Origin: Alphaproteobacteria bacterium
Lineage (GTDB): Bacteria > Pseudomonadota > Alphaproteobacteria > Rs-D84
Length of the DNA: 42,570 bases
NCBI GenBank assembly: GCA_024402815.1
Contig: JAKSTB010000004.1
Location: 1-42,570 of the forward strand
Direction: 5' to 3'
The translations under genes and the position numbers were made by a program. Positions within the stretch are counted from its first letter, which is position 1. Each line of letters begins with the position of its first letter. Under the pieces are notes generated by a model that saw nothing but the letters and a program-made list of their open reading frames with translations, was not told the DNA's origin and made no database searches. Shown here piece after piece: positions 24,863-33,230 of this stretch.

Positions 24863-25546
24863 ATGCATTTTAACATTTTAACTATTTTTCCAGAAATGTT
24901 TCCAGGAACCCTGTCAGGAGGGGTTGTTGGACGTGCATTGGATAAAAAGATTTGGACATATGATGTTATAAATATTCGTGATTTTGCTACGAATAACTAT
25001 GGCAGTGTCGATGACGAACAATTTGGTGGCGGTGTCGGTATGGTTATGATGCCCGAAGTATTGGGTGCGGCCATAGATTCTATAAAAAATCCTGGAAAAA
25101 TCATATATTTTTCCCCACGTGGCAGAACATTAAATCAAAAAATGGTCCGTGAATTTGTTAATGAACCTGATGATCAAGTATATACCCTGCTTTGTGGTCG
25201 GTATGAAGGTATTGACCAAAGGGTGATTGAAGAGTATAATATAACGGAATTATCTATTGGGGATTATATCTTGTCTGGGGGCGAAATTGCAGCACAAGTT
25301 TTTATTGACAGTGCCGTTCGTCTGTTAGATAATGTATTGGGTGGTGGTGATGAAGCCACTCAAAACGAAAGCTTCGAAATCGGCGGGTTAGAATGGCCAT
25401 TATATACCCGTCCGTCAGTATGGCGTGGACATAAAGTCCCAGAAGTCCTGCTGTCCGGTCATCACGGCAATATTGAAAGATGGCGGAAACAACAATCGGA
25501 CGAAATAACCAAAGAACGTCGTCCGGATTTAATAAAGGAAAACTAA
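24863..25546 (+). CDS. trmD: tRNA (guanine(37)-N1)-methyltransferase TrmD
   Basis: SPOUT-family enzyme that makes m1G37 next to the anticodon and prevents +1 frameshifting. The ATG at 24863 gives the typical N-terminus [20 protein letters not shown]; in-frame codons upstream would run into the preceding gene. The 227 residues contain [18 protein letters not shown], the trefoil-knot SAM motif [29 protein letters not shown], and the C-terminal [20 protein letters not shown]. It is a little short at the C-terminus compared with E. coli (255). It is followed one base later by rplS. Confidence 0.96.
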   Translation: MHFNILTIFPEMFPGTLSGGVVGRALDKKIWTYDVINIRDFATNNYGSVDDEQFGGGVGMVMMPEVLGAAIDSIKNPGKIIYFSPRGRTLNQKMVREFVNEPDDQVYTLLCGRYEGIDQRVIEEYNITELSIGDYILSGGEIAAQVFIDSAVRLLDNVLGGGDEATQNESFEIGGLEWPLYTRPSVWRGHKVPEVLLSGHHGNIERWRKQQSDEITKERRPDLIKEN

Positions 25547-25547
25547 A

Positions 25548-25937
25548 ATGAGCATTATTAAAAAAATTGAACAAGAACAAGTTGCTAAATTGAAAGGTAA
25601 CAAAGTAATACCTGATTTTAAATCTGGTGATACTGTCAAAGTTCATGTCAAAATTAAAGATGGGGACAAATTCCGTATCCAAATTTTCGAAGGTGTTGTA
25701 ATTGCACGCGACGGTGGAAACGGAAATAATGCTTCGTTCACAGTTCGCCGTGAATCTTACGGTGTTGGTGTGGAACGTAAATTCCCATTGTATACCCCAG
25801 CAATCGAAAAAATCGAAAAAGTTCGCGTCGGTAAAGTCCGTCGTTCGAAATTGTTCTATTTGCGTGGATTGTCTGGCAAAAAGGCTCGTATTGTTGAAGA
25901 TTTGTCTGCTAACGCTGCTAAATCTGAAGACAAATAA
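25548..25937 (+). CDS. rplS: 50S ribosomal protein L19
   Basis: 129 residues with the L19 core: [77 protein letters not shown]. It bridges the 30S and 50S subunits near the decoding side. It is the last gene of the rpsP-rimM-trmD-rplS operon; the start is one base past the trmD stop with AAGGAAAAC upstream. The envelope gene at 25963 follows after 25 bases without a visible terminator, so readthrough is possible. Confidence 0.97.
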   Translation: MSIIKKIEQEQVAKLKGNKVIPDFKSGDTVKVHVKIKDGDKFRIQIFEGVVIARDGGNGNNASFTVRRESYGVGVERKFPLYTPAIEKIEKVRVGKVRRSKLFYLRGLSGKKARIVEDLSANAAKSEDK

Positions 25938-25962
25938 TTATTTAAAACCAAAGGATATTGAA

Positions 25963-26322
25963 ATGAACATTTCTAAAATGTTGTGTTTATTTGTTTTATC
26001 CTTTGGTTTTTTCTATATATTCCCAGGTTTTGCATATGTTGACCAAGGTAATGCCGTCGTTCGTATTATGGACAAAGCCGCAGGTAAAACCCAGATCGTA
26101 TCTTTGCCAGTTAACAAAACTGTTCATTATGATGGTTTGACTTTGATAACCAGAAGTTGCAAACAAACTGATCCGTTTGATGCAGAAAATTATTTTGCGT
26201 TTCTTGAAATTTACACTAAATCAGACAATCGTATTTTCAGTGGTTGGATGAACAGAAATGAACCTGGTCAAAACCCATTGCAAAATGATGTGTATGATGT
26301 CTGGTTGGAAAAATGTGAGTAA
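25963..26322 (+). CDS. DUF2155 domain protein, exported
   Basis: A 119-residue exported protein. The ATG at 25963 is chosen because AAGGAT precedes it and it yields a signal peptide (MLCLFVLSFGFFYIFPGFA, cleavage near residue 24). The mature part matches DUF2155 as found in Alphaproteobacteria: AVVRIMDKAAGKTQIVSLPV, TLITRSCKQTDPFDAENYFA, RIFSGWM, YDVWLEKCE. The two Cys may form a disulfide. The family's function is not known to me; it is periplasmic and often linked to envelope genes. It starts a tight run of envelope genes ending in tsaD. Confidence 0.85.
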   Translation: MNISKMLCLFVLSFGFFYIFPGFAYVDQGNAVVRIMDKAAGKTQIVSLPVNKTVHYDGLTLITRSCKQTDPFDAENYFAFLEIYTKSDNRIFSGWMNRNEPGQNPLQNDVYDVWLEKCE

Positions 26323-26327
26323 AAACA

Positions 26328-26660
26328 ATGCCAAAAAGTAAATTGCAAAAAATAAAACGTATTATCAAAATTTCATTGGCTGGCTTTGTTTTGATTGTTT
26401 TAATTATTTTGGGATTTTTTGTAAAACCAACCTACACTTTTGAAAATTCCAGTTTGGTAAAATGGCCTTCGTTGTCTGAATCACAACAGGTTGCAACCGT
26501 TAAACGTGTTATTTCAAAAAGCACTGACCAAGATTTGTTGTTGGAATGTGTTACAAAAATTGCAGAATTACCAGATTCTGCCAAGATGGATATTCGTGAT
26601 GCTATTGTTTTGTGCTATAATGGTATTAAATTAAATACAACCGAAGATAATGAAAAATAG
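26328..26660 (+). CDS. Single-pass membrane protein, function unknown
   Basis: A 110-residue protein: a basic N-terminus (MPKSKLQKIKRIIKI), one transmembrane helix at about 15-33 (LAGFVLIVLIILGFF), then a periplasmic domain (QQVATVKRVISKSTDQDLL, DSAKMDIRDAIVLCYNG). The family is unrecognised. It begins five bases after the DUF2155 gene and overlaps the lipoprotein gene by 11 bases, so all three are translationally coupled. Confidence 0.75.
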   Translation: MPKSKLQKIKRIIKISLAGFVLIVLIILGFFVKPTYTFENSSLVKWPSLSESQQVATVKRVISKSTDQDLLLECVTKIAELPDSAKMDIRDAIVLCYNGIKLNTTEDNEK

Positions 26661-27351
26661 TTTCTTTGCAATTTTAATCGCTTTGTTTGTGATCGGCTGT
26701 TCAAAAGTGCCGGCCGATAAATATATTGGCTATAAATATTTGGGTGCAAAATATGTTAACGAACCTTTGGGCGAAGAAAAACTGCCTGATACAGACCCAC
26801 TGATAAGATTTGATGCGTTTGATTGTGTAACATTTGTTGAAACCGCTTTGGCTGACGGTGATTTGGAAAAATTGACTAAAATCAGATACAAAGACGGCGA
26901 TATCGATTTTGTAAACCGCAACCATTTTACTGAATTAGATTGGGTGCAAAACAATAAAGACATTGTTGAAAATATCAGCAACAAATATGGTAAAACAAAG
27001 TTTCGCGAATTTGTTGTGGATAAACAATCTTGGTTTAAAACGGTTCATGATATAGATGTCAAAGTTCCAAAACAATCTGGAAAATTGGAATATATACCAT
27101 ATGCCGAATTACAGAATATAACTACAGACAAACCTTTGGTGGTTTTGTTTGTTATAAACAATCCAAATTTAGTAAAGAAAATTGGAACGGACGTTTCTGT
27201 GGCACATCTGGGATTTTTGTTGCCAAATGGCATGTTAAGACACGCATCCAGCCAACATACTCGTGTTTTAGATGTAGATTTCAAAGAATATGTTGATGAA
27301 CGTATGAAAAACAAAAATAATTTGGGGATAGCATTGCTAGAAATAAAATGA
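26650..27351 (+). CDS. DUF1460-like lipoprotein, probable cell wall amidase
   Basis: A 233-residue lipoprotein. The signal ends in a lipobox-like FVIGC with Cys17 as the lipidation site. The body resembles the DUF1460 family (NlpC/P60-like fold, linked to peptidoglycan amidase activity): FDAFDCVTFVETALA with putative nucleophile Cys59, VNRNHFTELDWVQNN, and SVAHLGFLLPNGMLRHASSQ with putative catalytic His186. Cys and His are both present, so it is probably active. It would sit on the inner face of the outer membrane. It overlaps the membrane protein gene before it and tsaD after it (ATGA). Confidence 0.78.
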   Translation: MKNSFFAILIALFVIGCSKVPADKYIGYKYLGAKYVNEPLGEEKLPDTDPLIRFDAFDCVTFVETALADGDLEKLTKIRYKDGDIDFVNRNHFTELDWVQNNKDIVENISNKYGKTKFREFVVDKQSWFKTVHDIDVKVPKQSGKLEYIPYAELQNITTDKPLVVLFVINNPNLVKKIGTDVSVAHLGFLLPNGMLRHASSQHTRVLDVDFKEYVDERMKNKNNLGIALLEIK

Positions 27352-28478
27352 GTGAAGAAAAAATTATTCGTATGGATATGGGAAAAAATACAGAACATGA
27401 ACACATTGGAAATGAAAAAACTGTGTTGTGTTTGGGCATAGAATCATCCTGTGATGAAACCAGTGCCGCCATAGTCGACAGCGACAGAAATATATTGGCA
27501 CATATTATTTATTCCCAAATTCCTGAACACCAAAAATATGGTGGGGTCGTTCCTGAATTGGCCGCCCGCGCGCATATTTTGGCTGTGGATGAAGTTATTC
27601 GTTTAACACTGGAACGCGCAGGCAAAAGCATAGATGACATAGATGTAATTGCTGCAACTGCGGGACCGGGGTTGATTGGTGGTGTTTTGATTGGTTGGAT
27701 GTCTGCAACGGGTATAGCAAATGCAAAAAATAAACCTTTGGTTGCCGTTAATCATTTGGAAGGACATGCATTGGTGCCACGTTTATGTGCCGCATCTGCC
27801 AGTGATTCTGCAACAAATATCAATGTCGAATTTCCTTATTTATTGATGTTGGCTTCGGGTGGACATTGCCAGATTTTATTGGTTCATAATGTTGGTAAAT
27901 ATGAATTGATTGGGCAAACTTTGGATGACAGTGCCGGTGAAGCCTTTGACAAGGTTGCAAAAATGTTGGGACTGGGGTATCCTGGCGGTCCAATTGTGGA
28001 TAAACGTGCCCAGTTGGGCAATGTAAAAAGATTCCATTTCCCACGTCCGTTGTGTGATAAACCTGGATGTGATTTTTCGTTTTCAGGTATTAAAACAGCG
28101 GCCAGAATGTTATTGGATAAAACTCCACAGACAGATATAAATGAAGAATTTATAAATGATTTTTGTGCATCTTTCCAACAATCTGTCGTTGATTGTATAA
28201 CAAATCGTTTGACTAATGCATTAAAGGATGTACGGGTACGCAAAGCCGCACCTAAAACTATGGTTGTTGCGGGCGGTGTTGCCAAAAACAGTGCTATACG
28301 TTCCGCGATGGAAGAATTGGCAAAACAATCAAATATGTTGTTTGCTGCGCCACCAATGAATTTGTGCACAGATAACGGTGCGATGATTGCTTGGGCTGGA
28401 ATCGAAAATTACAGGGTCGGTAATATTGTACATGAACCTGTGGCACCCCGCCCCCGTTGGCCGTTGACAGAATTATGA
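27348..28478 (+). CDS. tsaD: tRNA N6-threonylcarbamoyladenosine synthase subunit TsaD
   Basis: Kae1/YgjD-family ASKHA protein that transfers the threonylcarbamoyl group to A37 of ANN-decoding tRNAs, with TsaB and TsaE. The 376 residues include the nucleotide motif LCLGIESSCDETSAAIVD (28-45), the metal-binding HLEGH with His136 and His140, ASGGHCQILLVHNVGKYELI, DDSAGEAFDKVAKMLGLGYP, VVAGGVAKNSAIR, and CTDNGAMIAWAG with the third metal ligand Asp. The N-terminus is about 20 residues longer than usual; the start is kept because ATGA overlaps the lipoprotein stop. Its 3' end overlaps the convergent unknown gene by six bases. Confidence 0.95.
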   Translation: MSEEKIIRMDMGKNTEHEHIGNEKTVLCLGIESSCDETSAAIVDSDRNILAHIIYSQIPEHQKYGGVVPELAARAHILAVDEVIRLTLERAGKSIDDIDVIAATAGPGLIGGVLIGWMSATGIANAKNKPLVAVNHLEGHALVPRLCAASASDSATNINVEFPYLLMLASGGHCQILLVHNVGKYELIGQTLDDSAGEAFDKVAKMLGLGYPGGPIVDKRAQLGNVKRFHFPRPLCDKPGCDFSFSGIKTAARMLLDKTPQTDINEEFINDFCASFQQSVVDCITNRLTNALKDVRVRKAAPKTMVVAGGVAKNSAIRSAMEELAKQSNMLFAAPPMNLCTDNGAMIAWAGIENYRVGNIVHEPVAPRPRWPLTEL

Positions 28479-29156
28479 TTTTTCTTTGCTATATCTGTTG
28501 AACCATTTTGCAATTTGAGAACTTTGCACAGGTTGTATGGTGTTTTCTATTTTTTCACAAGATAATAGAATTGGGCATTTAGTGGTTTTGACCGCAAATC
28601 CAGTTGTATCATCTCCTTTGCCAGTCATGATATCTTGTAACAATTTGTTATATTCAATTTGAAAATTTTTATCTTTCAGGTATAAATATTGAACCAGTTT
28701 TTCTATTAATCCAGAATGTTCGGCCCCGAATTCGCGTAATCGCATAAATTTTTCACCGTTTTGGATTTGCAATGTGTTTTTATTTACAGATATGGTGATA
28801 CCTTGAAATTTGCTTTGGGTTGCAGTGAAATATTTAAGAAATAAATCAAAGAAATAATCCCTTGTTGCCTCGTAATCCAATTGCCAATGCGGGTATTTTG
28901 CATCTTTCAAATCAATTTGTGCGGTCGTAAGGTATAAATTTGTCGCAGATGCAGTCGTAAGAGATTTTTTTTCTTGTTGAAATTTAATATGATTATCAAC
29001 CCCATCACGCGTTGTGAAAAAGAAAAAACCATTGGATTGATTGCCCAGCGGCATGGTTGGTGGCAAAGTGATGGTTTTATTTAAATCACTGGCAAATATG
29101 GCCGCCTGTTCGGGTGTCATGGGTTTGGTTAAATGATATAAAGTAATTTTCTGCAT
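28473..29156 (-). CDS. Hypothetical protein, possible ADP-ribosyltransferase-like fold
   Basis: A 227-residue soluble protein. The start at 29156 (MQKITLYHLTKPM) is chosen because a -10 box lies six bases upstream; longer versions would run through the promoter. The N-terminal ITLYHLTKPM and NGFFFFTTRDGVDNHIKF recall the LYHxT and GFYxTT motifs of small ART-like domains, but this is weak and unverified. The rest is a mix of strand and helix (YPHWQLDYEATRDYFFDLFL, FGAEHSGLIEKLVQYLY). There are no membrane segments. It is convergent with tsaD, overlapping by six bases, and divergent from xseA. Confidence 0.7.
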   Translation of the reverse strand: MQKITLYHLTKPMTPEQAAIFASDLNKTITLPPTMPLGNQSNGFFFFTTRDGVDNHIKFQQEKKSLTTASATNLYLTTAQIDLKDAKYPHWQLDYEATRDYFFDLFLKYFTATQSKFQGITISVNKNTLQIQNGEKFMRLREFGAEHSGLIEKLVQYLYLKDKNFQIEYNKLLQDIMTGKGDDTTGFAVKTTKCPILLSCEKIENTIQPVQSSQIAKWFNRYSKEKS

Positions 29157-29162
29157 ATGAAT

Positions 29163-29191
29163 AGTATAGCATTTTATTATTCTGTATTCCA
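29163..29191 (-). promoter_or_regulatory. Promoter giving a probably leaderless mRNA
   Basis: On the minus strand, TGGAAT (29191-29186), a 17-base spacer and TATACT (29168-29163). The box ends six bases before the ATG at 29156, and no Shine-Dalgarno exists, so transcription would start at about the start codon. Confidence 0.4.
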
Positions 29192-29266
29192 TATAAATAT
29201 TAAATTTGCAAAAAAGTATCATTTTTTATATAATTAGCGGTGGTAAAAATATAAAAAGAAAATAGT

Positions 29267-30505
29267 ATGTTGCAAAAACCAGAACCTTTTATAAAACCAG
29301 ATACGATATTCAGTGTAACTGATGCGTCTGTGTTGTTGAAAAAAGTTGTAGAAACCGCGTTTCCTGAAATCCGAATTCGTGGTGAATTGTCCCAGATTAC
29401 GCGTGCGACATCTGGCCATGTATATATGACAATCAAAGATAAAGATTCCGCGATAAATGCTATTATCTGGCGCAGTACCCCAGTAAATTTTAAATTGGAA
29501 GACGGGATGGAGGTTATAATTACCGGAAAATTTACAACCTATCCCGCGCGCAGTAATTATCAAATCGTTGTAAATTCAATTGAAATGGCGGGTGTCGGAG
29601 CAATATTAAAAATGCTGGAAATGCGTAAACAAAAATTGGCAGCCGAAGGGTTATTCGATGCATCGCGCAAGAAACCTTTGCCACGTTTTCCACAAACTAT
29701 CGGTGTGGTAACCAGTCCAACTGGTGCCGCGTTCCAAGATATTCAAAACAGATTGCGCGAACGTTTCCCAGTGCATGTGTTGTTGTATCCTGCGACTGTC
29801 CAGGGGGTAACCGCTGCTGCTGAAGTAACCGCAGGTATTGAATATTTCAATAAAATGAATAATGTAGATGTTATTATCGTTGCGCGTGGTGGTGGCGCTT
29901 TGGAAGATTTGTTGCCTTTCTCCGAAGAAAATGTTGTTCGTGCCGCCGCAGCCAGCCATATACCACTGATTTCAGGTGTGGGACATGAACCTGATTGGAT
30001 GCTGATTGATTTTGCTGCGGATGTTCGCGCCCCAACCCCAACTGGTGCGGCTGAAATGGTTGTTCCAACAAAAATATCTTTGATTCAAGAATTGGATAAT
30101 TTATCACACCGTTTGTCTGCTGCTTTCACTACCAGATTGGTGAACGCTAAACAAAAAGTTGCGAATATAAATATTAAAAGCCCAAAACAATTATTGATGG
30201 AACAGTCGCAAAGATTGGATGATGTCGCAAAAACTTTGTCTTTGATTATAGGAACAAAATTGCAATCTGCACGTCAAAAATTAGATTTGGTATCGCGGTT
30301 TCCAACAATTTTGGAAAACAGATTTAATGCGTTAAATCAATCGGTTATTCATATGGGACAAATGTTAAATTCATTAAGTTATAAGAACGTGTTGCAACGT
30401 GGTTATGCCATCGTTCGTGATAAAGATAATAATATAATAAGTACGAATACGGGTGTTCCTGCAACCATAGAATTTATGGATGGTATATTAAGAGTTGACA
30501 AATAA
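29267..30505 (+). CDS. xseA: Exodeoxyribonuclease VII large subunit
   Basis: Catalytic subunit of the single-strand-specific exonuclease VII. The 412 residues include an N-terminal OB fold at about 15-110 (FSVTDASVLLKKVVETAFPE, IRGELSQITRATSGHVYMTI), the catalytic domain (GVVTSPTGAAFQDIQNRLRE, VIIVARGGGALEDLLPFSEE, SGVGHEPDWMLIDFAADVRA, PTPTGAAEM), a coiled coil, and the closing NVLQRGYAIVRDKDN. The partner xseB is not in the window. A promoter for the following gene is embedded in its last codons. With recN and addA close by on the other strand, the region groups repair functions. Confidence 0.95.
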   Translation: MLQKPEPFIKPDTIFSVTDASVLLKKVVETAFPEIRIRGELSQITRATSGHVYMTIKDKDSAINAIIWRSTPVNFKLEDGMEVIITGKFTTYPARSNYQIVVNSIEMAGVGAILKMLEMRKQKLAAEGLFDASRKKPLPRFPQTIGVVTSPTGAAFQDIQNRLRERFPVHVLLYPATVQGVTAAAEVTAGIEYFNKMNNVDVIIVARGGGALEDLLPFSEENVVRAAAASHIPLISGVGHEPDWMLIDFAADVRAPTPTGAAEMVVPTKISLIQELDNLSHRLSAAFTTRLVNAKQKVANINIKSPKQLLMEQSQRLDDVAKTLSLIIGTKLQSARQKLDLVSRFPTILENRFNALNQSVIHMGQMLNSLSYKNVLQRGYAIVRDKDNNIISTNTGVPATIEFMDGILRVDK

Positions 30506-30523
30506 TAAATTATGTTATATTAT
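30495..30523 (+). promoter_or_regulatory. Strong sigma-70-type promoter inside the xseA 3' end
   Basis: TTGACA at 30495-30500 (perfect -35), a 17-base spacer and TATTAT at 30518-30523. It drives the gene at 30557 independently of xseA. Confidence 0.6.
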
Positions 30524-30556
30524 ACATATAACAAATAAAAACCAAGGGGGCATAAA

Positions 30557-31042
30557 ATGAGTATGGGACAAGCAAAAGTAACAGAATTAGCAGATGGACG
30601 TATAGATAGTGTTCCACAAAAACCTTTGAATGGTTTTGTGAAAGCGCAAATATTGGCATATTTGAAACGTGATGACATTAATATTGAACTCGTAACCCAC
30701 GATATGGGTGCAAACGCATGGGTAGTTACAGATATGGATGGTGAATATGTAATGTCATTTGAAAATGCATGGGATTATGGATATTATTATATAGAAATGG
30801 CAAATCCTGCAAAAAAAGGTCAACGTATTGTTGTTGCCGAAATGGATTGGTATGAAGCTGATAATAATACAAACCCACAACAACAAGAAATCTTTGATAT
30901 ATTCAATGAAATGAGAAAACGTGCCGAAGAATTGAAAAGACTGAGAGCAAATTCAGTTAATTTGGAAGAGGAACGTAAAAATTTAACACCAGATGAAGTA
31001 TCGGCTTTAAAGACATTGGGTGTCAGTGAAAAAACTCTGTAA
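30557..31042 (+). CDS. Hypothetical protein
   Basis: A 161-residue soluble protein with AAGGGGG before the ATG and its own strong promoter and terminator, so it is probably well expressed. The N-terminal half looks like a small alpha/beta domain rich in acidic and aromatic residues (AYLKRDDINIELVTHDMGAN, SFENAWDYGYYYIEM, VAEMDWYEADNN). The C-terminal half is helical and charged (FDIFNEMRKRAEELKRLRAN), a likely coiled coil. No known motif is seen. It is a monocistronic unit between xseA and recN. Confidence 0.75.
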   Translation: MSMGQAKVTELADGRIDSVPQKPLNGFVKAQILAYLKRDDINIELVTHDMGANAWVVTDMDGEYVMSFENAWDYGYYYIEMANPAKKGQRIVVAEMDWYEADNNTNPQQQEIFDIFNEMRKRAEELKRLRANSVNLEEERKNLTPDEVSALKTLGVSEKTL

Positions 31043-31061
31043 TATAAAAACAGTATAAAAA

Positions 31062-31085
31062 AACCGCCGATTTGGCGGTTTTTTA
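31062..31085 (+). terminator. Rho-independent terminator, probably bidirectional
   Basis: Stem AACCGCC-GATTT-GGCGGTT at 31062-31080 with an A run and a T run. It is shared by the 30557 gene and the convergent recN, and nearly identical to the one at 8921. Confidence 0.87.
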
Positions 31086-32735
31086 ATCTTTTATCAATGT
31101 TTTTGCGGTTGCGATTGATTCTGCGGTTATCTTTGCCCCGCTGATTATTCGGGCAATTTCGTTAATTCTGTCATCGCCGGATATTTCATTAACCGTTGTA
31201 GTTGTGGTTTTGTCATCACTTTGTTTTGAAATTTTGAAATGTTTATCTGCAAAACCAGCAACCTGGGCAGAATGTGTTATTACCAATAATTGTTCGGATG
31301 TAGATAATCTGTTTAATCTTTGCCCCACAGCCGATGCGGTTGCGCCACTGATTCCTGTATCCAATTCATCAAATACAATAGTTTTATGATTAATTGGATT
31401 GTTCAGTACCACCCGCAAAGCCAACATTAAACGGGACAATTCACCACCAGATGCAATTTTGTGTAATGGTGCAAATGGTGTTCCGGGGTTGGTTTTTATC
31501 ATAAACACTATGTTATCAATCCCTGTTGCAGATGGTTCTCCCGTATCGATTTGAACCATAAAATCGGCTGCCCCCAATTTCAAATCAGGTAATTCGGTTA
31601 ATATTTCCTGGCGCATGCTGGATGCAGCGGTTTCGCGTAATGCGGTTAATTGTTTTGCACAATCATTGAATATTTTTGTGTTTTTTTCGACATCCGCTTT
31701 GCAACTTTTTAATTCAAAATCACTGTTGTTAATGGCGTTTAATTGTTGTTCCATTTCTGTCAGTTTTGCGGGCAATTCATCCGCACTAACACGATGTTTG
31801 CGTGCCAGTGCGCGTATTGCAAATAATCTTTCTTCGATTGAATCTATATCTTCGATGTTTGTGTTTTCTGGTCTTATTTGTTCGGATATTTCTGCAACAG
31901 TTGATGCCGCATCGTATAACCTGTCAATTTGTTCGGTATATGGATTTGGTGTGGTTTTTATTCTTTCCAGAACATGTGCCACAGAACAAATTTGTTCGTC
32001 CAGATTATTTCCATTGCCCTTTATCAATTCCAAAGCGTCATTTAATATGGCTGAATTTTTTTCTGCGTCCATCATGGCAGAACGTTTTGTCGATAATTCT
32101 TCTTCTTCGCCAATTTGTGGATTTAATGATTTTAATTCATCCACATTATGTTCCAGAAAATCACGTTCGGTCTCTGATTTTTCCAGAATTTCTGTCAGTT
32201 GTTTTAATTTCTTTTGGGATGCGTGTAAATCGTTATATGCAGATTTGGTTTGGTCTAAAATAGTTTTGAATTCATTGTTTTTTAATTTTGCATATTCGTC
32301 TAAAGCGGTTAAATGCGTTGTTACATCCAATAAAGAATGATTTTCAAATTGACCATGAATTTCAACCATTTCATCGCCAATTTGTTTCAAAATTTTTATG
32401 GACACAGGAATATCATTAACCCACGCCCTGCTTTTGCCGTCAGTTGTTAATGTTCTGCGCAAAATTAAACGATCGTCATATTCAATGCCATTTTCGTCTA
32501 AAATCTGTTTTGTAATATCATTTATAGAATCAAATTCAGCAATCACAGACGCGCTGTCGCAACCAGAACGAATTAACCCCACGTCTGATCGTGCGCCCAA
32601 CGCCAAAGATAAAGCATCCAACAAAATACTTTTACCCGCGCCTGTTTCACCGGTCATGATATTTAAACCATTACCGAATTCCAGATTCAGTTTATCTATT
32701 AAAACAACATTAGAAACGTGTAAAGTATTTAACAT
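31083..32735 (-). CDS. recN: DNA repair protein RecN
   Basis: SMC-like ATPase that acts in recombinational double-strand break repair. The start at 32735 (MLNTLHVSNVVLIDKLNLEF) matches the family N-terminus; an upstream in-frame codon would run into the promoter. The 550 residues have Walker A GETGAGKS (29-36), paired coiled-coil arms in the middle, and the C-terminal half-ATPase (ASGGELSRLMLALRVVL signature, TIVFDELDTGISGATASAVG Walker B, LLVITHSAQVAGFADKHFKI). No Shine-Dalgarno; the mRNA is predicted leaderless. A 14-base palindrome sits on the -35, a plausible site for damage-dependent control. Confidence 0.96.
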   Translation of the reverse strand: MLNTLHVSNVVLIDKLNLEFGNGLNIMTGETGAGKSILLDALSLALGARSDVGLIRSGCDSASVIAEFDSINDITKQILDENGIEYDDRLILRRTLTTDGKSRAWVNDIPVSIKILKQIGDEMVEIHGQFENHSLLDVTTHLTALDEYAKLKNNEFKTILDQTKSAYNDLHASQKKLKQLTEILEKSETERDFLEHNVDELKSLNPQIGEEEELSTKRSAMMDAEKNSAILNDALELIKGNGNNLDEQICSVAHVLERIKTTPNPYTEQIDRLYDAASTVAEISEQIRPENTNIEDIDSIEERLFAIRALARKHRVSADELPAKLTEMEQQLNAINNSDFELKSCKADVEKNTKIFNDCAKQLTALRETAASSMRQEILTELPDLKLGAADFMVQIDTGEPSATGIDNIVFMIKTNPGTPFAPLHKIASGGELSRLMLALRVVLNNPINHKTIVFDELDTGISGATASAVGQRLNRLSTSEQLLVITHSAQVAGFADKHFKISKQSDDKTTTTTVNEISGDDRINEIARIISGAKITAESIATAKTLIKD

Positions 32736-32741
32736 GCCTGA

Positions 32742-32772
32742 ATTATAGTAAAAAATATCTTGAATATTCAAG
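32742..32772 (-). promoter_or_regulatory. recN promoter with palindrome over the -35
   Basis: On the minus strand, TTGAAT (32771-32766), an 18-base spacer and TATAAT (32747-32742), six bases before the recN ATG. The -35 is inside a perfect 14-base palindrome CTTGAATATTCAAG at 32759-32772, an operator candidate. Confidence 0.55.
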
Positions 32773-32783
32773 CGGTTTTATAA

Positions 32784-33230
32784 TCAAATTATTTGGTCAA
32801 TTGCCCAATCGGTCACCCATAAAATAAACCCATTGATTTTATATTCTGGGTAAACAGATTTTAATAAAGTGGCATAATTTGATAACTGTTTTTTGTATTC
32901 GCTAATAAATTTTGTTTTATCTGTATCCGTTTTGTAATCGATAAAATCAATTTGTTTTGTGTCACTGTTTATCAATAATCTGTCTATGCGGCGGCTGTAA
33001 AATGTGCCGTCAATATAACCCGCAATAGGAACTTCTGTTTTTGCAGATGATGAAAAATATATAGTTAAATCAAGATGTTGTTGAATTTCTGCAACAAGAT
33101 TGGCGTCGCCAGAAACCTTGTCCGTGTCAATAATAACATGTTTCAACAATGCGTGCGTTTTATTGCCACCGCGAATTGCATATTGTTTTGATTCGTATTT
33201 ATTTAAAAAATCAGTTAAATTTTGTGTCAT
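32784..33230 (-). CDS. AddA C-terminal RecB-type nuclease domain as a separate ORF
   Basis: 148 residues corresponding to the nuclease domain that normally ends AddA. Motifs of the RecB/PD-(D/E)xK family are visible: an upstream conserved helix with HALLKHVII, VPIAGYIDGTFYSRRIDRLL, FIDYKTD (catalytic D-x-K at about residues 95-99) and YKKQLSNYATLLK with the QxxxY motif. The active site looks intact. The ATG lies 20 bases inside the end of the helicase ORF, in the +1 frame relative to it. Either the two polypeptides are made separately by coupled translation or one base was lost or gained recently. Confidence 0.82.
   Translation of the reverse strand: MTQNLTDFLNKYESKQYAIRGGNKTHALLKHVIIDTDKVSGDANLVAEIQQHLDLTIYFSSSAKTEVPIAGYIDGTFYSRRIDRLLINSDTKQIDFIDYKTDTDKTKFISEYKKQLSNYATLLKSVYPEYKINGFILWVTDWAIDQII

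Noticed and set aside
31615-32340. 241-aa ORF on the plus strand within recN
   Set aside because: Lies antisense to the well-supported recN frame, has no Shine-Dalgarno or recognisable motif, and is Ser/Phe/Cys-rich as expected of a shadow frame.
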